Part shown: piece after piece, positions 21,935-33,350 of the stretch
How the letters are laid out: each line of letters begins with the position of its first letter
Numbering within the stretch: position 1 is the first letter of the stretch
From: Tetrapyrgos nigripes
Taxonomy: Eukaryota; Basidiomycota; Agaricomycetes; Agaricales; Campanellaceae
Direction of reading: 5' to 3'
Length of the DNA stretch: 64,000 bases
Assembly: GCA_013368315.1 (NCBI GenBank)
Contig: JAACJM010000200.1
Span: 91,787-155,786 of the forward strand
The notes under the pieces: model-generated
Told to the model about the DNA's origin: nothing
Databases searched by the model: none
What the model saw: only the letters and a program-made list of their open reading frames with translations
Translations under genes and position numbers: made by a program

Positions 21935-22700
21935 AAAGATGAAGAAATTCAGGAATATTTACTATATATTTTGTAGGAGTCGTGGATCGGACCAGACGTG
22001 GGATAGAGATGACGTATATCGTAGTACAAGGACGAGATACAACCTACAATACAACGAGGCTATAGAGTACATACGGAAATAGCCGAGACGGGCTGGAGAG
22101 AGTTACGAGGCCGAAGAATGAGGCTGAGTTGTTTACACTGCATTTCCGCAGGTGGCTATGTCAATTACGTCCCGATTTCCTGTCCATTTCTTTCCGCATA
22201 TCAGACACTCCGATCAGGGTTTCTGTTTCTTTTCCGACCGTATACAGGGTTCAACATGTCCAACTGGACCTTTCTTCCTGTTCCCCTACAATGATGTTGA
22301 CTCATACCTCTCTGCTTCATTGCCCTCTTTAACGTTGCTTCTGTGCAAGCTTAGCTATGATTTCTTTCACAGCAGTGGTGCTGCAACACTCGTTGTTTCA
22401 GTCCTCTTTCCCTTCCCTTTTGAATATATTCTCGGCTCTAAGATGTCTGCATATTTCAACTCAATGCCCAATTCTGTTCCAATGCACCCTTCGTCTTTTC
22501 CACTTTTGATTCTATGGATTCTGTTCATGAAGACTCAATGCACAAACGAAGTAGTTTGGTAGTCTCTTCACATGTACTTGTATTCTCTTAATGGTAAATA
22601 GTAAAGAAGTCAAATAGAAAATAATGTGTATTTGTCATTCCTGCCCTGTAATACCATTTCTGGTACTGTATGCCTAGACACGTAGACCTATCAGGAACAA
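21935..22700. other. No gene supported
   Basis: A plus-strand frame at 22152-22562 is phenylalanine- and serine-rich with no recognisable motif. I see nothing else here. Confidence 0.3.
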
Positions 22701-23088
22701 TGTAAGGGCGACTCCTGACACGTGAGGCAATCACTCAACAACTGCAGGAGGAGATCCAAAGTATATATAAATCAGTGCTAGACAATACAAGACTAACATA
22801 CTACGCACCTGCAGGAGGAGATCCAAAGAGAAAAACTCAAGGATACTTGCCTGCAGGGAAGGGGTATATATACTTGTATGAAGGCCTGGGAAAAGATCTG
22901 CAAAACTATACAGCAGCAACGAAGTAATAGAAAAGTGGAATGATGGGAGATCAGAATGATGAACAATAATGATGGATGATGGATGATGAAACGATGAAAC
23001 AAGGGTAAACAAGTCAATGGAGTCCAGATAAAACAAGAACAAACAAGTCCTAAAGGAGAAGAGAAAGGAAAAGGAAACTGTCCCTTAC
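22701..23088 (-). mobile_element. LTR of the gypsy element (3' LTR)
   Basis: 388 bases bounded by the inverted termini TGTAAGGG and CCCTTACA. The gene frames end to its right, so it is the 3' LTR of a minus-strand element. A polypurine tract (minus strand, AGGGGGGTGA) lies immediately next to it at about 23089-23100. TATA-like TATATATA words occur inside, at 22758-22767 and 22863-22872. The matching 5' LTR is absent from this window. Confidence 0.85.
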
Positions 23089-23100
23089 ATCACCCCCCTA

Positions 23101-25046
23101 CTAGACCTGTGGCGACCTCAACGCAGCATGCCAGTTACTGGAATGATCAGCTGGAGATACTCGCACTGTCTTAACAGCATCAGGATACCTTGTATAGAAG
23201 TCTGCCACCGCCTTTGGAGCATGTACTAAATCCTCTGCACATTCCCATGAATCATCCTATGGTCCATAGCCTTTCCATCGAACAAGGTATTGCAACTTTT
23301 TCCAATGTCCATATTGATGACTATCCAGGATTTCTTCAACTTCAAACTCTTCTTCACCGTCAATGATTTCAGGGTCAGGAGGTGGGTCAGGTTTTCGACC
23401 AGAGATAGGGTCTTCAACATAGCGGTCGAGTTTGATGATGGGAAAGACTGGGTGGAGGCGTTTCATGGATGGGGGAAGTTTCAGTTTGTAAGCACCCTTG
23501 CCAACTTCTTGAAGTACAGTGTAAGGCCCAAGCCAACAGTGACTGAGTTTCTTTGATGGACGAGTTGTGTTAATGTCAGAGCCATTCAGCCAGACCTTGT
23601 CACCAGGTGCGAAAACAGGGGCAGGAGTGTGTCGGCAGTTATAGTATTGGGTGTACTCTGACTTGGCCTTTGTGAGTGCTGCTTGTGCCTCTGTCCAGCC
23701 TGACTTAAGCTGATTGATGAAGTCGTTGACATTTTCCATCTTTGACCACTGGGTGTGAGGCTCAAAACCCATCTGAAGATTCCGACCAGTGTCAATCATG
23801 AAGGGAGTTTGCTGAGTTGATGCATGGATCTTATTGTTGTAGGAGAACTCAGCAGTGGTTAGTAACTTGTCCCAATCATCCTGTTGTTGGCTCACCCACT
23901 GGCGCAGGTAACCTTCTAGCTCTTGATTGACACGTTCAGTCTGTCCATCCGTCTGTGGGTGATAGGCTGTAGAGAGTTCCTGTTTGACACCAGCCATCCT
24001 ACAGAGTTCCCGCATGAAGTCTGCAACAAACTGTGGGCCACAGTCAGAGCGTGCTGATCTGGGCATCCCGTGGTGCTTCCATACTTCCCTGAAGTAGATG
24101 TGAGCAGCTCCTTCAGCAGTAACTGTTGTATGAGTCTGGAGGAAGTGACCTCTCTTGCCAAGCATGTCCACGACAACCATGACTGTGTTGTACCCATGAG
24201 CTTCTGGTAGCTCCACAATGAAGTCGACTGACACTGATTGCCATGGTTCAGTGGGAGTCTCAGAAGGGACAAGCTGTCCAATGGGGAGACGATGACGTGT
24301 CTGAGTTCGCATGCACAGATTGCAAGTATTGGTGTACTGTCCAATGTACCGAGACATCTGGGGCCACCAGTAGTTGCGTGAGATGAGTTCAAGGGTCTTG
24401 AACCATCCAGGGTGACCAGCGACCTTGGTGTCATGGTGTTGGGAGACTATGCGACGACAGAGGTCATGGGAAGGAGGAACATAGATCTTGCCTCGGAAAT
24501 ACAACAACCCTTCACGCTCATCCCATTCAGCACTATGAATAGACTGAGTATGGGACTTGCGCAATGCCTGCACAGCACGCATGACTTGTTCTTCCAGTTC
24601 ATTTTCACGAACAGCAAAGCGGACGTCTCTGAGGATTTCGACTTCTTCACCAGTTAGGTCAACTGCAGTAGTGATGGCAGCAATTGAGAATAGCTCTGGC
24701 TTGAGCAGCACAATGTCTGAATTGTCATCAGCACCAGTACCATGATCAGGTCGGCGAGACAAGGCATCAGGCTTGCCCATAGTATGGCCAGGGCGGTGAT
24801 GTAACTGGAAGTTGAAACGGGAGAGGAACAGAGACCATCGTGCCTGACGTCGATTGAGCTTCTTTGCGGTTCGGAAATACTCCAAGTTCTTATGATCTGT
24901 CCAGATTTCCACAGGAAAGCGTCCACCTTCCAGGAAGTGTCTCCACTCTTCAAGGGCTCGGATGATGGCTAGCATTTCCTTGTCATGGATCTCGTAGTTG
25001 CATTCAACAGCATTGAGACTTTTGGAGTAAAATGCGACTGGATGCC
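23101..25046 (-). pseudogene. Ty3/gypsy chromodomain retrotransposon polyprotein, 5'-truncated
   Basis: Minus strand. From 25046 the frame begins in the tail of reverse transcriptase (FYSKSLNA...YEIHDKEMLAI), then RNase H (IWTDHKNLEYF), a linker ending KPDALSRRPD, the integrase HHCC finger (H-x4-H ... C-x2-C near 24330), the DDE core with VDFIVELP, RSDCGPQF and TDGQTERVNQ, the GPY-like GPYTVLQEVGKGAYKL, and a chromodomain (EFEVEEILDS ... YLVRWKGYGP). A TAG stop at 23259-23257 cuts the chromodomain; the same frame then continues WECAEDLVHAP to a natural stop at 23101. Gag, protease and most of RT are missing, because the element is cut at 25046/25047. Chromodomain members target heterochromatin. 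Confidence 0.92.
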
Positions 25047-25370
25047 TATAGTTATACTAGCTGTCATAATGGTAAATATGAGTGGGGTCCTTCGTAAGGT
25101 CCTCACGCTCTCAGTTCTGGTCCAATCGCCACAAAACTGCCAGATTTGGAAAGCCACAGGTCAGAAGGTGCTCCACATCACATGAGGAGATGACTAATGC
25201 TGTGCAGCTGAGGTGTTAGACAGGCAGACATCTGGAGAGTCAATATAGGGGCTGGGCAGTCACCTGATGTGTGTGGCAACTTGAGGTATATGAGAAAAAT
25301 GTAGCTTACATCATTCTCGATCTGCTGGTAACATGCCCACGGTCACCTGACCAGTCCACGCCATGCTATA
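25047..25370. repeat. Subtelomeric module, proximal copy
   Basis: Starts TATAGTTATACTAGCTGTCA at 25047 and matches 59933 onward over about 300 bases, including GAGTGGGGTCCTTCGTAAGG and the TGATGACTAATGCTGTGCAG block. Its left edge coincides with the truncation point of the gypsy element. The orientation is the same as in the distal copies. Confidence 0.85.
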
Positions 25371-25373
25371 AGC

Positions 25374-25862
25374 CAAATACTGTGTTTTTAGAGGTAAAAC
25401 AATAGGGTTATTTGTAATAGTGTATATGTGGGAATATTAGGCGTGGCATCATGTGACATATGTCAAATTCTTGGGATTAGTCATATGAAGGAGTGTGGGT
25501 AGTGTCAGGTGACCAGCTATCTTCCCTGAAGCTATAAGGCAAATACTGTGTTTTTAGAGGTAAAACAATAGGGTTATTTGTAATAGTGTATATGTGGGAA
25601 TATTAAGCGTGGCATCATGTGACATATGTCAAATTCTTGGGATTAGTCATATGAAGGACTGTGGGTAGTGTCAGGTGACCTGCTGTCTTCCCTGAAGCTA
25701 TAAGGCAAATACTGTGTTTTTAGAGGTAAAACAATAGGGTTATTTGTAATAGTGTATATGTGGGAATATTAGGCATGGCATCATGTGACATATCTCAAAT
25801 TCTTGGGATTAGTCATATGAAGGAGTGTGGGTAGTGTCAGGTGACCAGCTGTCTTCCCTGAA
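25374..25862. repeat. 166-bp tandem repeat, about 3 copies
   Basis: CAAATACTGTGTTTTTAGAG starts at 25374, 25540 and 25706, a regular 166-base period. Each unit also carries GGCATCATGTGACATATGTC and GATTAGTCATATGAAGGA. Single diverged copies recur inside the distal modules near 60258, 60735 and 61216. Confidence 0.9.
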
Positions 25863-25888
25863 TTACTAATAGCATGACAAGCATGACA

Positions 25889-25935
25889 GTTTTTTTTTTT
25901 TTTTTAAGTCCCCAACCCTAACCCTAAACCAACCA
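25889..25935. repeat. Poly-T followed by interstitial telomere-like sequence
   Basis: A run of 17 or so T residues is followed by AAGTCCCCAACCCTAACCCT and AAACC. The same CCCC/AACCCTAACCC word recurs at about 47591, 55932 (reverse), 60485 and 60969. It lies exactly between the 166-bp repeat block and the GC-rich satellite. Confidence 0.8.
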
Positions 25936-25968
25936 TAATATGTTCAGCGAGCCTTAAAGCAGTATCCT

Positions 25969-26330
25969 ACCTATATTTTCTACCCAACAGAGGGTCTGTT
26001 GGCCGACCTCTGTCATTCCACCTGCGTCCCACGCCCTCCCGTAGCCCTCGTCGCCCCCGTTCCGGATCCGCCCCCCGCTCGTCGAATGACAGCCGTCTGA
26101 GCTCGCCGTCGCCGTCCCGAGCCCCGACCGCTGTCTGGGGTCTGGCCGCCTCGTCTCTGGCCGCGGGCCTTCGGGTCCTGCACTGGAAACGTGCCCGCCC
26201 CGCCCCCCGAGGTCCCCGTCTGCTTTTCGGGGCCAGACCCCAGCGCTCGGCGTGCTGTCGCCGTCGCGAGCCCCAGCGGCCAGCAGACCTTGGGCCTCCC
26301 GCAGCCGTCTGCGTGTCACTCGCCTCGGAA
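25969..26330. repeat. Divergent head unit of the GC-rich satellite, copy 1
   Basis: GC-rich sequence starting ACCTATATTTTCTACCCAAC that aligns with 34210-34567 at an offset of 8241 bases. Its second half is recognisably a diverged 149-bp monomer (GAGGTCCC...CTTTTC...GAGCCCCAGCGGCCAGCAGA). CpG is very frequent. Confidence 0.8.
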
Positions 26331-29300
26331 CCTCGACCCAGAGCTGCAGACAGCCCTCCCTGAGGTCCCTGTCAAGTTTTCAGAGCGAATGACACATCGC
26401 TTGGCTCGCGGTCGCTGTTGCCAGCGGTGAGCAGACACCCACGTCTTGCGCGGGCGTTCCTGTGTCATTCGCCTCGGGACCTCGACCCAGAGCTGCAGAC
26501 AGCCCTCCCTGAGGTCCCTGTCAAGTTTTCAGAGCGAATGACACATTGCTCGGCTCGTGGTCGCTGTTGCCAGCGGTGAGCAGACACCCACGTCTTGCTC
26601 GGGCGTTCCTGTGTCATTCGCCTCGGGACCTCGACCCAGAGCTGCAGACATCCCTCCCTGAGGTCCCTGTCAAGTTTCCAGAGCGAATGACACACTGCTT
26701 GGCTCGCGGTCGCTGTTGCCAGCGGTGAGCAGACACCCCACGTCTTGCTCGGGCGTTCCTGCGCCGTTCGCCTCGGGACCTCGACCCAGAGCTGCAGACA
26801 GCCCTCCCTGAGGTCCCTGTCAAGTTTTCAGAGCGAATGACACATCGCTTGGCTCGCGGTCGCTGTTGCCAGCGGTGAGCAGACACCCACGTCTTGCGCG
26901 GGCGTTCCTGTGTCATTCGCCTCGGGACCTCGACCCAGAGCTGCAGACAGCCCTCCCTGAGGTCCCTGTCAAGTTTTCAGAGCGAATGACACATTGCTCG
27001 GCTCGTGGTCGCTGTTGCCAGCGGTGAGCAGACACCCACGTCTTGCTCGGGCGTTCCTGTGTCATTCGCCTCGGGACCTCGACCCAGAGCTGCAGACATC
27101 CCTCCCTGAGGTCCCTGTCAAGTTTCCAGAGCGAATGACACACTGCTTGGCTCGCGGTCGCTGTTGCCAGCGGTGAGCAGACACCCCACGTCTTGCTCGG
27201 GCGTTCCTGCGCCGTTCGCCTCGGGACCTCGACCCAGAGCTGCAGACAGCCCTCCCTGAGGTCCCTGTCAAGTTTTCAGAGCGAATGACACATCGCTTGG
27301 CTCGCGGTCGCTGTTGCCAGCGGTGAGCAGACACCCACGTCTTGCGCGGGCGTTCCTGTGTCATTCGCCTCGGGACCTCGACCCAGAGCTGCAGACAGCC
27401 CTCCCTGAGGTCCCTGTCAAGTTTTCAGAGCGAATGACACATTGCTCGGCTCGTGGTCGCTGTTGCCAGCGGTGAGCAGACACCCACGTCTTGCTCGGGC
27501 GTTCCTGTGTCATTCGCCTCGGGACCTCGACCCAGAGCTGCAGACATCCCTCCCTGAGGTCCCTGTCAAGTTTCCAGAGCGAATGACACACTGCTTGGCT
27601 CGCGGTCGCTGTTGCCAGCGGTGAGCAGACACCCACGTCTTGCTCGGGCGTTCCTGTGTCATTCGCCTCGGGACCTCGACCCAGAGCTGCAGACAGCCCT
27701 CCCTGAGGTCCCTGTCAAGTTTCCAGAGCGAATGACACACTGCCTGGCTCGCGGTCGCTGTTGCCAGCGGTGAGCAGACACCGACGTCTTGCTCGGGCGT
27801 TCCTGTGTCATTCGCCTCGGGACCTCGACCCAGAGCGGCAGACAGCCCTCCCTGAGGTCCCTGTCAAGTTGTCAGAGCGAATGACACATCGCTTGGCTCG
27901 CGGTCGCTGTTGCCAGCAGTGAGCAGACACCCACGTCTTGCTCGGGCGTTCCTGTGTCATTCGCCTCGGGACCTCGACCCAGAGCTGCAGACAGCCCTCC
28001 CTGAGGTCCCTGTCAAGTTTTCCAGAGCGAATGACACACTGCTTGGCTCGCGGTCGCTGTTGCCAGCGGTGAGCAGACACCCACGTCTTGCTCGGGCGTT
28101 CCTGTGTCATTCGCCTCGGGACCTCGACCCAGAGCTGCAGACAGCCCTCCCTGAGGTCCCTGTCAAGTTTCCAGAGCGAATGACACATTGCTCGGCTCGC
28201 GGTCGCTGTTGCCAGCGGTGAGCAGACACCCACGTCTTGCTCGGGCGTTCCTGTGTCATTCGCCTCGGGACCTCGACCCAGAGCTGCAGACAGCCCTCCC
28301 TGAGGTCCCTGTCAAGTTTCCAGAGCGAATGACACACTGCTGGCTCGCGGTCGCTGTTGCCAGCGGTGAGCAGACACCCACGTCTTGCTCGGGCGTTCCT
28401 GTGTCATTCGCCTCGGGACCTCGACCCAGAGCTGCAGACAGCCCTCCCTGAGGTCCCTGTCAAGTTTTCAGAGCGAATGACACATCGCTTGGCTCGCGGT
28501 CGCTGTTGCCAGCAGTGAGCAGACACCCACGTCTTGCTCGGGCGTTCCTGTGTCATTCGCCTCGGGACCTCGACCCAGAGCTGCAGACAGCCCTCCCTGA
28601 GGTCCCTGTCAAGTTTCCAGAGCGAATGACACACTGCTTGGCTCGCGGTCGCTGTTGCCAGCGGTGAGCAGACACCCACGTCTTGCTCGGGCGTTCCTGT
28701 GTCATTCGCCTCGGGACCTCGACCCAGAGCTGCAGACAGCCCTCCCTGAGGTCCCTGTCAAGTTTCCAGAGCGAATGACACATTGCTCGGCTCGCGGTCG
28801 CTGTTGCCAGCGGTGAGCAGACACCCACGTCTTGCTCGGGCGTTCCTGTGTCATTCGCCTCGGGACCTCGACCCAGAGCTGCAGACAGCCCTCCCTGAGG
28901 TCCCTGTCAAGTTTCCAGAGCGAATGACACACTGCCTGGCTCGCGGTCGCTGTTGCCAGCGGTGAGCAGACACCCACGTCTTGCTCGGGCGTTCCTGTGT
29001 CATTCGCCTCGGGACCTCGACCCAGAGCTGGCAGACAGCCCTCCCTGAGGTCCCTGTCAAGTTTTCAGAGCGAATGACACATCGCTTGGCTCGCGGTCGC
29101 TGTTGCCAGCAGTGAGCAGACACCCACGTCTTGCTCGGGCGTTCCTGTGTCATTCGCCTCGGGACCTCGACCCAGAGCTGCAGACAGCCCTCCCTGAGGT
29201 CCCTGTCAAGTTTCCAGAGCGAATGACACATCTGCTTGGCTCGCGGTCGCTGTTGCCAGCGGTGAGCAGACACCCACGTCTTGCTCGGGCGTTCCTGTGT

Positions 29301-32240
29301 CATTCGCCTCGGGACCTCGACCCAGAGCTGCAGACAGCCCTCCCTGAGGTCCCTGTCAAGTTTCCAGAGCGAATGACACATTGCTCGGCTCGCGGTCGCT
29401 GTTGCCAGCGGTGAGCAGACACCCACGTCTTGCTCGGGCGTTCCTGTGTCATTCGCCTCGGGACCTCGACCCAGAGCTGCAGACAGCCCTCCCTGAGGTC
29501 CCTGTCAAGTTTCCAGAGTGAATGACACACTGCCTGGCTCGCGGTCGCTGTTGCCAGCGGTGAGCAGACACCCACGTCTTGCTCGGGCGTTCCTGTGTCA
29601 TTCGCCTCGAGACCTCGACCCAGAGCGGCAGACAGCCCTCCCTGAGGTCCCTGTCAAGTTTTCAGAGCGAATGACACATCGCTTGGCTCGCGGTCGCTGT
29701 TGCCAGCAGTGAGCAGACACCCACGTCTTGCTCGGGCGTTCCTGTGTCATTCGCCTCGGAACCTCGACCCAGAGCTGCAGACAGCCCTCCCTGAGGTCCC
29801 TGTCAAGTTTTCAGAGCGAATGACACATTGCTCGGCTCGCGGTCGCTGTTGCCAGCGGTGAGCAGACACCCACGTCTTGCTCGGGCGTTCCTGTGTCATT
29901 CGCCTGGGGACCTCGACCCAGAGCTGCAGACAGCCCTCCCTGAGGTCCCTGTCAAGTTTCCAGAGCGAATGACACACTGCTTGGCTCGCGGTCGCTGTTG
30001 CCAGCGGTGAGCAGACACCCACGTCTTGCTCGGGCGTTCCTGTGTCATTCGCCTCGGGACCTCGACCCAGAGCTGCAGACAGCCCTCCCTGAGGTCCCTG
30101 TCAAGTTTCCAGAGCGAATGACACACTGCTGGCTCGCGGTCGCTGTTGCCAGCGGTGAGCAGACACCCACGTCTTGCTCGGGCGTTCCTGTGTCATTCGC
30201 CTCGGGACCTCGACCCAGAGCTGCAGACAGCCCTCCCTGAGGTCCCTGTCAAGTTTCCAGAGCGAATGACACATTGCTCGGCTCGCGGTCGCTGTTGCCA
30301 GCGGTGAGCAGACACCCACGTCTTGCTCGGGCGTTCCTGTGTCATTCGCCTCGGAACCTCGACCCAGAGCTGCAGACAGCCCTCCCTGAGGTCCCTGTCA
30401 AGTTTTCAGAGCGAATGACACATTGCTCGGCTCGCGGTCGCTGTTGCCAGCGGTGAGCAGACACCCACGTCTTGCTCGGGCGTTCCTGTGTCATTCGCCT
30501 GGGACCTCGACCCAGAGCTGCAGACAGCCCTCCCTGAGGTCCCTGTCAAGTTTCCAGAGCGAATGACACACTGCTTGGCTCGCGGTCGCTGTTGCCAGCG
30601 GTGAGCAGACACCCACGTCTTGCTCGGGCGTTCCTGTGTCATTCGCCTCGGGACCTCGACCCAGAGCTGCAGACAGCCCTCCCTGAGGTCCCTGTCAAGT
30701 TTCCAGAGCGAATGACACACTGCCTGGCTCGCGGTCGCTGTTGCCAGCGGTGAGCAGACACCCACGTCTTGCTCGGGCGTTCCTGTGTCATTCGCCTCGG
30801 GACCTCGACCCAGAGCTGCAGACAGCCCTCCCTGAGGTCCCTGTCAAGTTTCCAGAGCGAATGACACATTGCTCGGCTCGCGGTCGCTGTTGCCAGCGGT
30901 GAGCAGACACCCACGTCTTGCTCGGGCGTTCCTGTGTCATTCGCCTCGGAACCTCGACCCAGAGCTGCAGACAGCCCTCCCTGAGGTCCCTGTCAAGTTT
31001 TCAGAGCGAATGACACATCGCTTGGCTCGCGGTCGCTGTTGCCAGCGGTGAGCAGACACCCACGTCTTGCTCGGGCGTTCCTGTGTCATTCGCCTCAGGA
31101 CCTCGACCCAGAGCTGCAGACATCCCTCCTTGAGGTCCCTGTCAAGTTTCCAGAGCGAATGACACATTGCTCGGCTCGCGGCCGCTGTTGCCAGCGGTGA
31201 GCAGACACCCACGTCTTGCTCAGGCGTTCCTGCGTCATTCGCCTCGGGACCTCGACCCAGAGCTGCAGACATCCCTCCCTGAAGTCCCTGTCAAGTTTTC
31301 AGAGCGAATGCCACATCGCTCGGCTCGCTGTCGCTGTTGCCAGCAGTGAGCAGACACCCATGTCTTGCTCGGGCGTTCCTGTGTCATTCGCCTCGGGACC
31401 TCGACCCAGAGCTGCAGACAGCCCTCCCTGAGGTCCCTGTCAAGTTTCCAGAGCGAATGACACATTGCTCGGCTCGCGGTCGCTGTTGCCAGCGGTGAGC
31501 AGACACCCACGTCTTGCTCGGGCGTTCCTGTGTCATTCGCCTCGGGACCTCGACCCAGAGCTGCAGACATCCCTCCCTGAGGTCCCTGTCAAGTTTCCAG
31601 AGCGAATGACACATTGCTCGGCTCGCGGTCGCTGTTGCCAGCGGTGAGCAGACACCCACGTCTTGCTCGGGCGTTCCTGTGTCATTCGCCTCGGGACCTC
31701 GACCCAGAGCTGCAGACAGCCCTCCCTGAGGTCCCTGTCAAGTTTTCAGAGCGAATGACACATCGCTTGGCTCGCGGTCGCTGTTGCCAGCAGTGAGCAG
31801 ACACCCACGTCTTGCTCAGGCGTTCCTGTGTCATTCGCCTCGGAACCTCGACCCAGAGCTGCAGACAGCCCTCCCTGAGGTCCCTGTCAAGTTTTCAGAG
31901 CGAATGACACATTGCTCGGCTCGCGGTCGCTGTTGCCAGCGGTGAGCAGACACCCACGTCTTGCTTGGGCGTTCCTGTGTCATTCACCTCGGGACCTCGA
32001 CCCAGAGCTGCAGACATCCCTCCCTGAAGTCCCTGTCAAGTTTTCAGAGCGAATGACACATCGCTCGGCTCGCTGTCGCTGTTGCCAGCAGTGAGCAGAC
32101 ACCCACGTCTTGCTCGGGCGTTCCTGTGTCATTCGCCTCGGGACCTCGACCAAGAGCTGCAGACAGCCCTCCCTGAGGTCCCTGTCAAGTTTCCAGAGCG
32201 AATGACACATCGCTTAGCTCGTGGTCGCTGTTGCCAGCAG
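26331..32240. repeat. 149-bp GC-rich satellite array, about 40 monomers
   Basis: TGTGTCATTCGCCTCGGGAC recurs every 149 bases (26461, 26610 and so on), with the rest of the monomer (CAGAGCTGCAGACAGCCCTC, CTGTTGCCAGCGGTGAGCAG) nearly invariant. Since 149 is not a multiple of 3, the many short frames on both strands break once per monomer or two and are not genes. Near 26310-27655 three monomers form a 448-base higher-order unit repeated three times. CpG dinucleotides are intact throughout, unlike the block to the right. Confidence 0.95.
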
Positions 32241-32815
32241 TGAGCAGACACCCATGTCTTGCTTGGGCATTCCTGTGTCATTCACCTTGGGACCTCAACC
32301 CAGAGCTGCAGACAGCTGTCCCTGAGGTCCCTGTCAAGTTTTCAGAGTGAATGACACAGGCCTCAGCTTGTGGTCACTGTTGCCAGTGGTGAGCAGAGAC
32401 CAGCATCTTGCTCAGGTGTTTTTGTGTCATTTGCCTCAGGACCTTGATCCAGAGGTGCAGACAACCTGCCCCCAGGTCTCTGTCAAGTTTTTAGAGCAAA
32501 TGACACAGGACTTGGCTCACAGTTGCTGTTGCAAGGAGTGGAAAGTGACTGACATTGTGCTCCACTGTTCTTGTGTCACTTGCCTCAGGACCTTGACCCA
32601 GAGGTGCAGACAGTCCCCTTCAAGGTCTCTCTGAAGATCTCAGAGTCAATGACACAGGACTTGGCCTCTGGTTACTGTTGCAGATGTCTTGCTCAACTGT
32701 TTTTGTGTCATTTGCTTCATTGCCTTGACCCAGAGGTAGGGACAGCCCCCCTCAAGGTCTCTGTGATCAAATGACACAAGGCTAGACTCACAGTCACTGT
32801 TGTAAGATGCTGCAA
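32241..32815. repeat. CpG-decayed satellite monomers (left part)
   Basis: About four monomers that align to the 149-bp consensus but in which most CpG sites are TpG or CpA: TCGGGCG becomes TTGGGCA, TTCGCCTCGGG becomes TTCACCTTGGG, GAGCGAATG becomes GAGTGAATG, and CTCGCGGTCGCTG becomes CTTGTGGTCACTG. Non-CpG positions are better kept at the left edge; divergence increases rightward. Confidence 0.85.
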
Positions 32816-32829
32816 TGATGGGCACATAC

Positions 32830-33350
32830 CAAAGACACAGCCACTAGCAGAGGGTACCCTTTGCCCAGGGCCACAGCCGCATTTTTTGAGAGCATAGCCA
32901 CTGGCAGAGGGTACCCTCTGCCAGCAAGCACAGCCACTCTGGCAGAGGGTACCCTCTGCCCAGGGCCACAGCCGCATTTTTGAGAACACAGCCACTGGCA
33001 GAGGGTACCCTCTGCCAGTGAGCACAGCCACTCTGGCAGAGGGTACCCTCTGCCAGTAAGCACAGCCACTCTGGCAGAGGGTACCCTCTGCCAGCACAGC
33101 CACTCTGACAGAGGGTACCCTCTGCCAGCACAGCCACTCTGGCAGAGGGTACCCTCTGCCAGCACAGCCACTCTGGCAGAGGGTACCCTCTGCCAGCATA
33201 GCCACTCTGACAGAGGGTACCCTCTGCCCAGGGCCACAGCCGCATTTTTGAGAGCACAGCCACTGGCAGAGGGTACCCTTTGCCAGAAAGCATTGTCACT
33301 GGCAGAGGATACTCTTTGCCAAAGGCACAGCCGCATTTTTGGGCAGCAAA
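32830..33350. repeat. Palindromic KpnI-site minisatellite
   Basis: Eleven copies of GAGGGTACCCT plus one degenerate copy. The core is the perfect 20-base palindrome GGCAGAGGGTACCCTCTGCC, separated by AGCACAGCCACTCT or by a longer spacer containing CCCAGGGCCACAGCCGCATT. Periods range from 34 to about 60 bases. It is embedded in the CpG-decayed satellite block. Confidence 0.92.

Noticed and set aside
22152..22562. 136-aa plus-strand frame
   Set aside because: No motif, low-complexity Phe/Ser composition and no conserved counterpart in the window.
25047..25370. 5' LTR of the gypsy element
   Set aside because: It does not resemble the LTR at 22701-23088 and recurs at 59933 without any retroelement, so it is a separate subtelomeric module.
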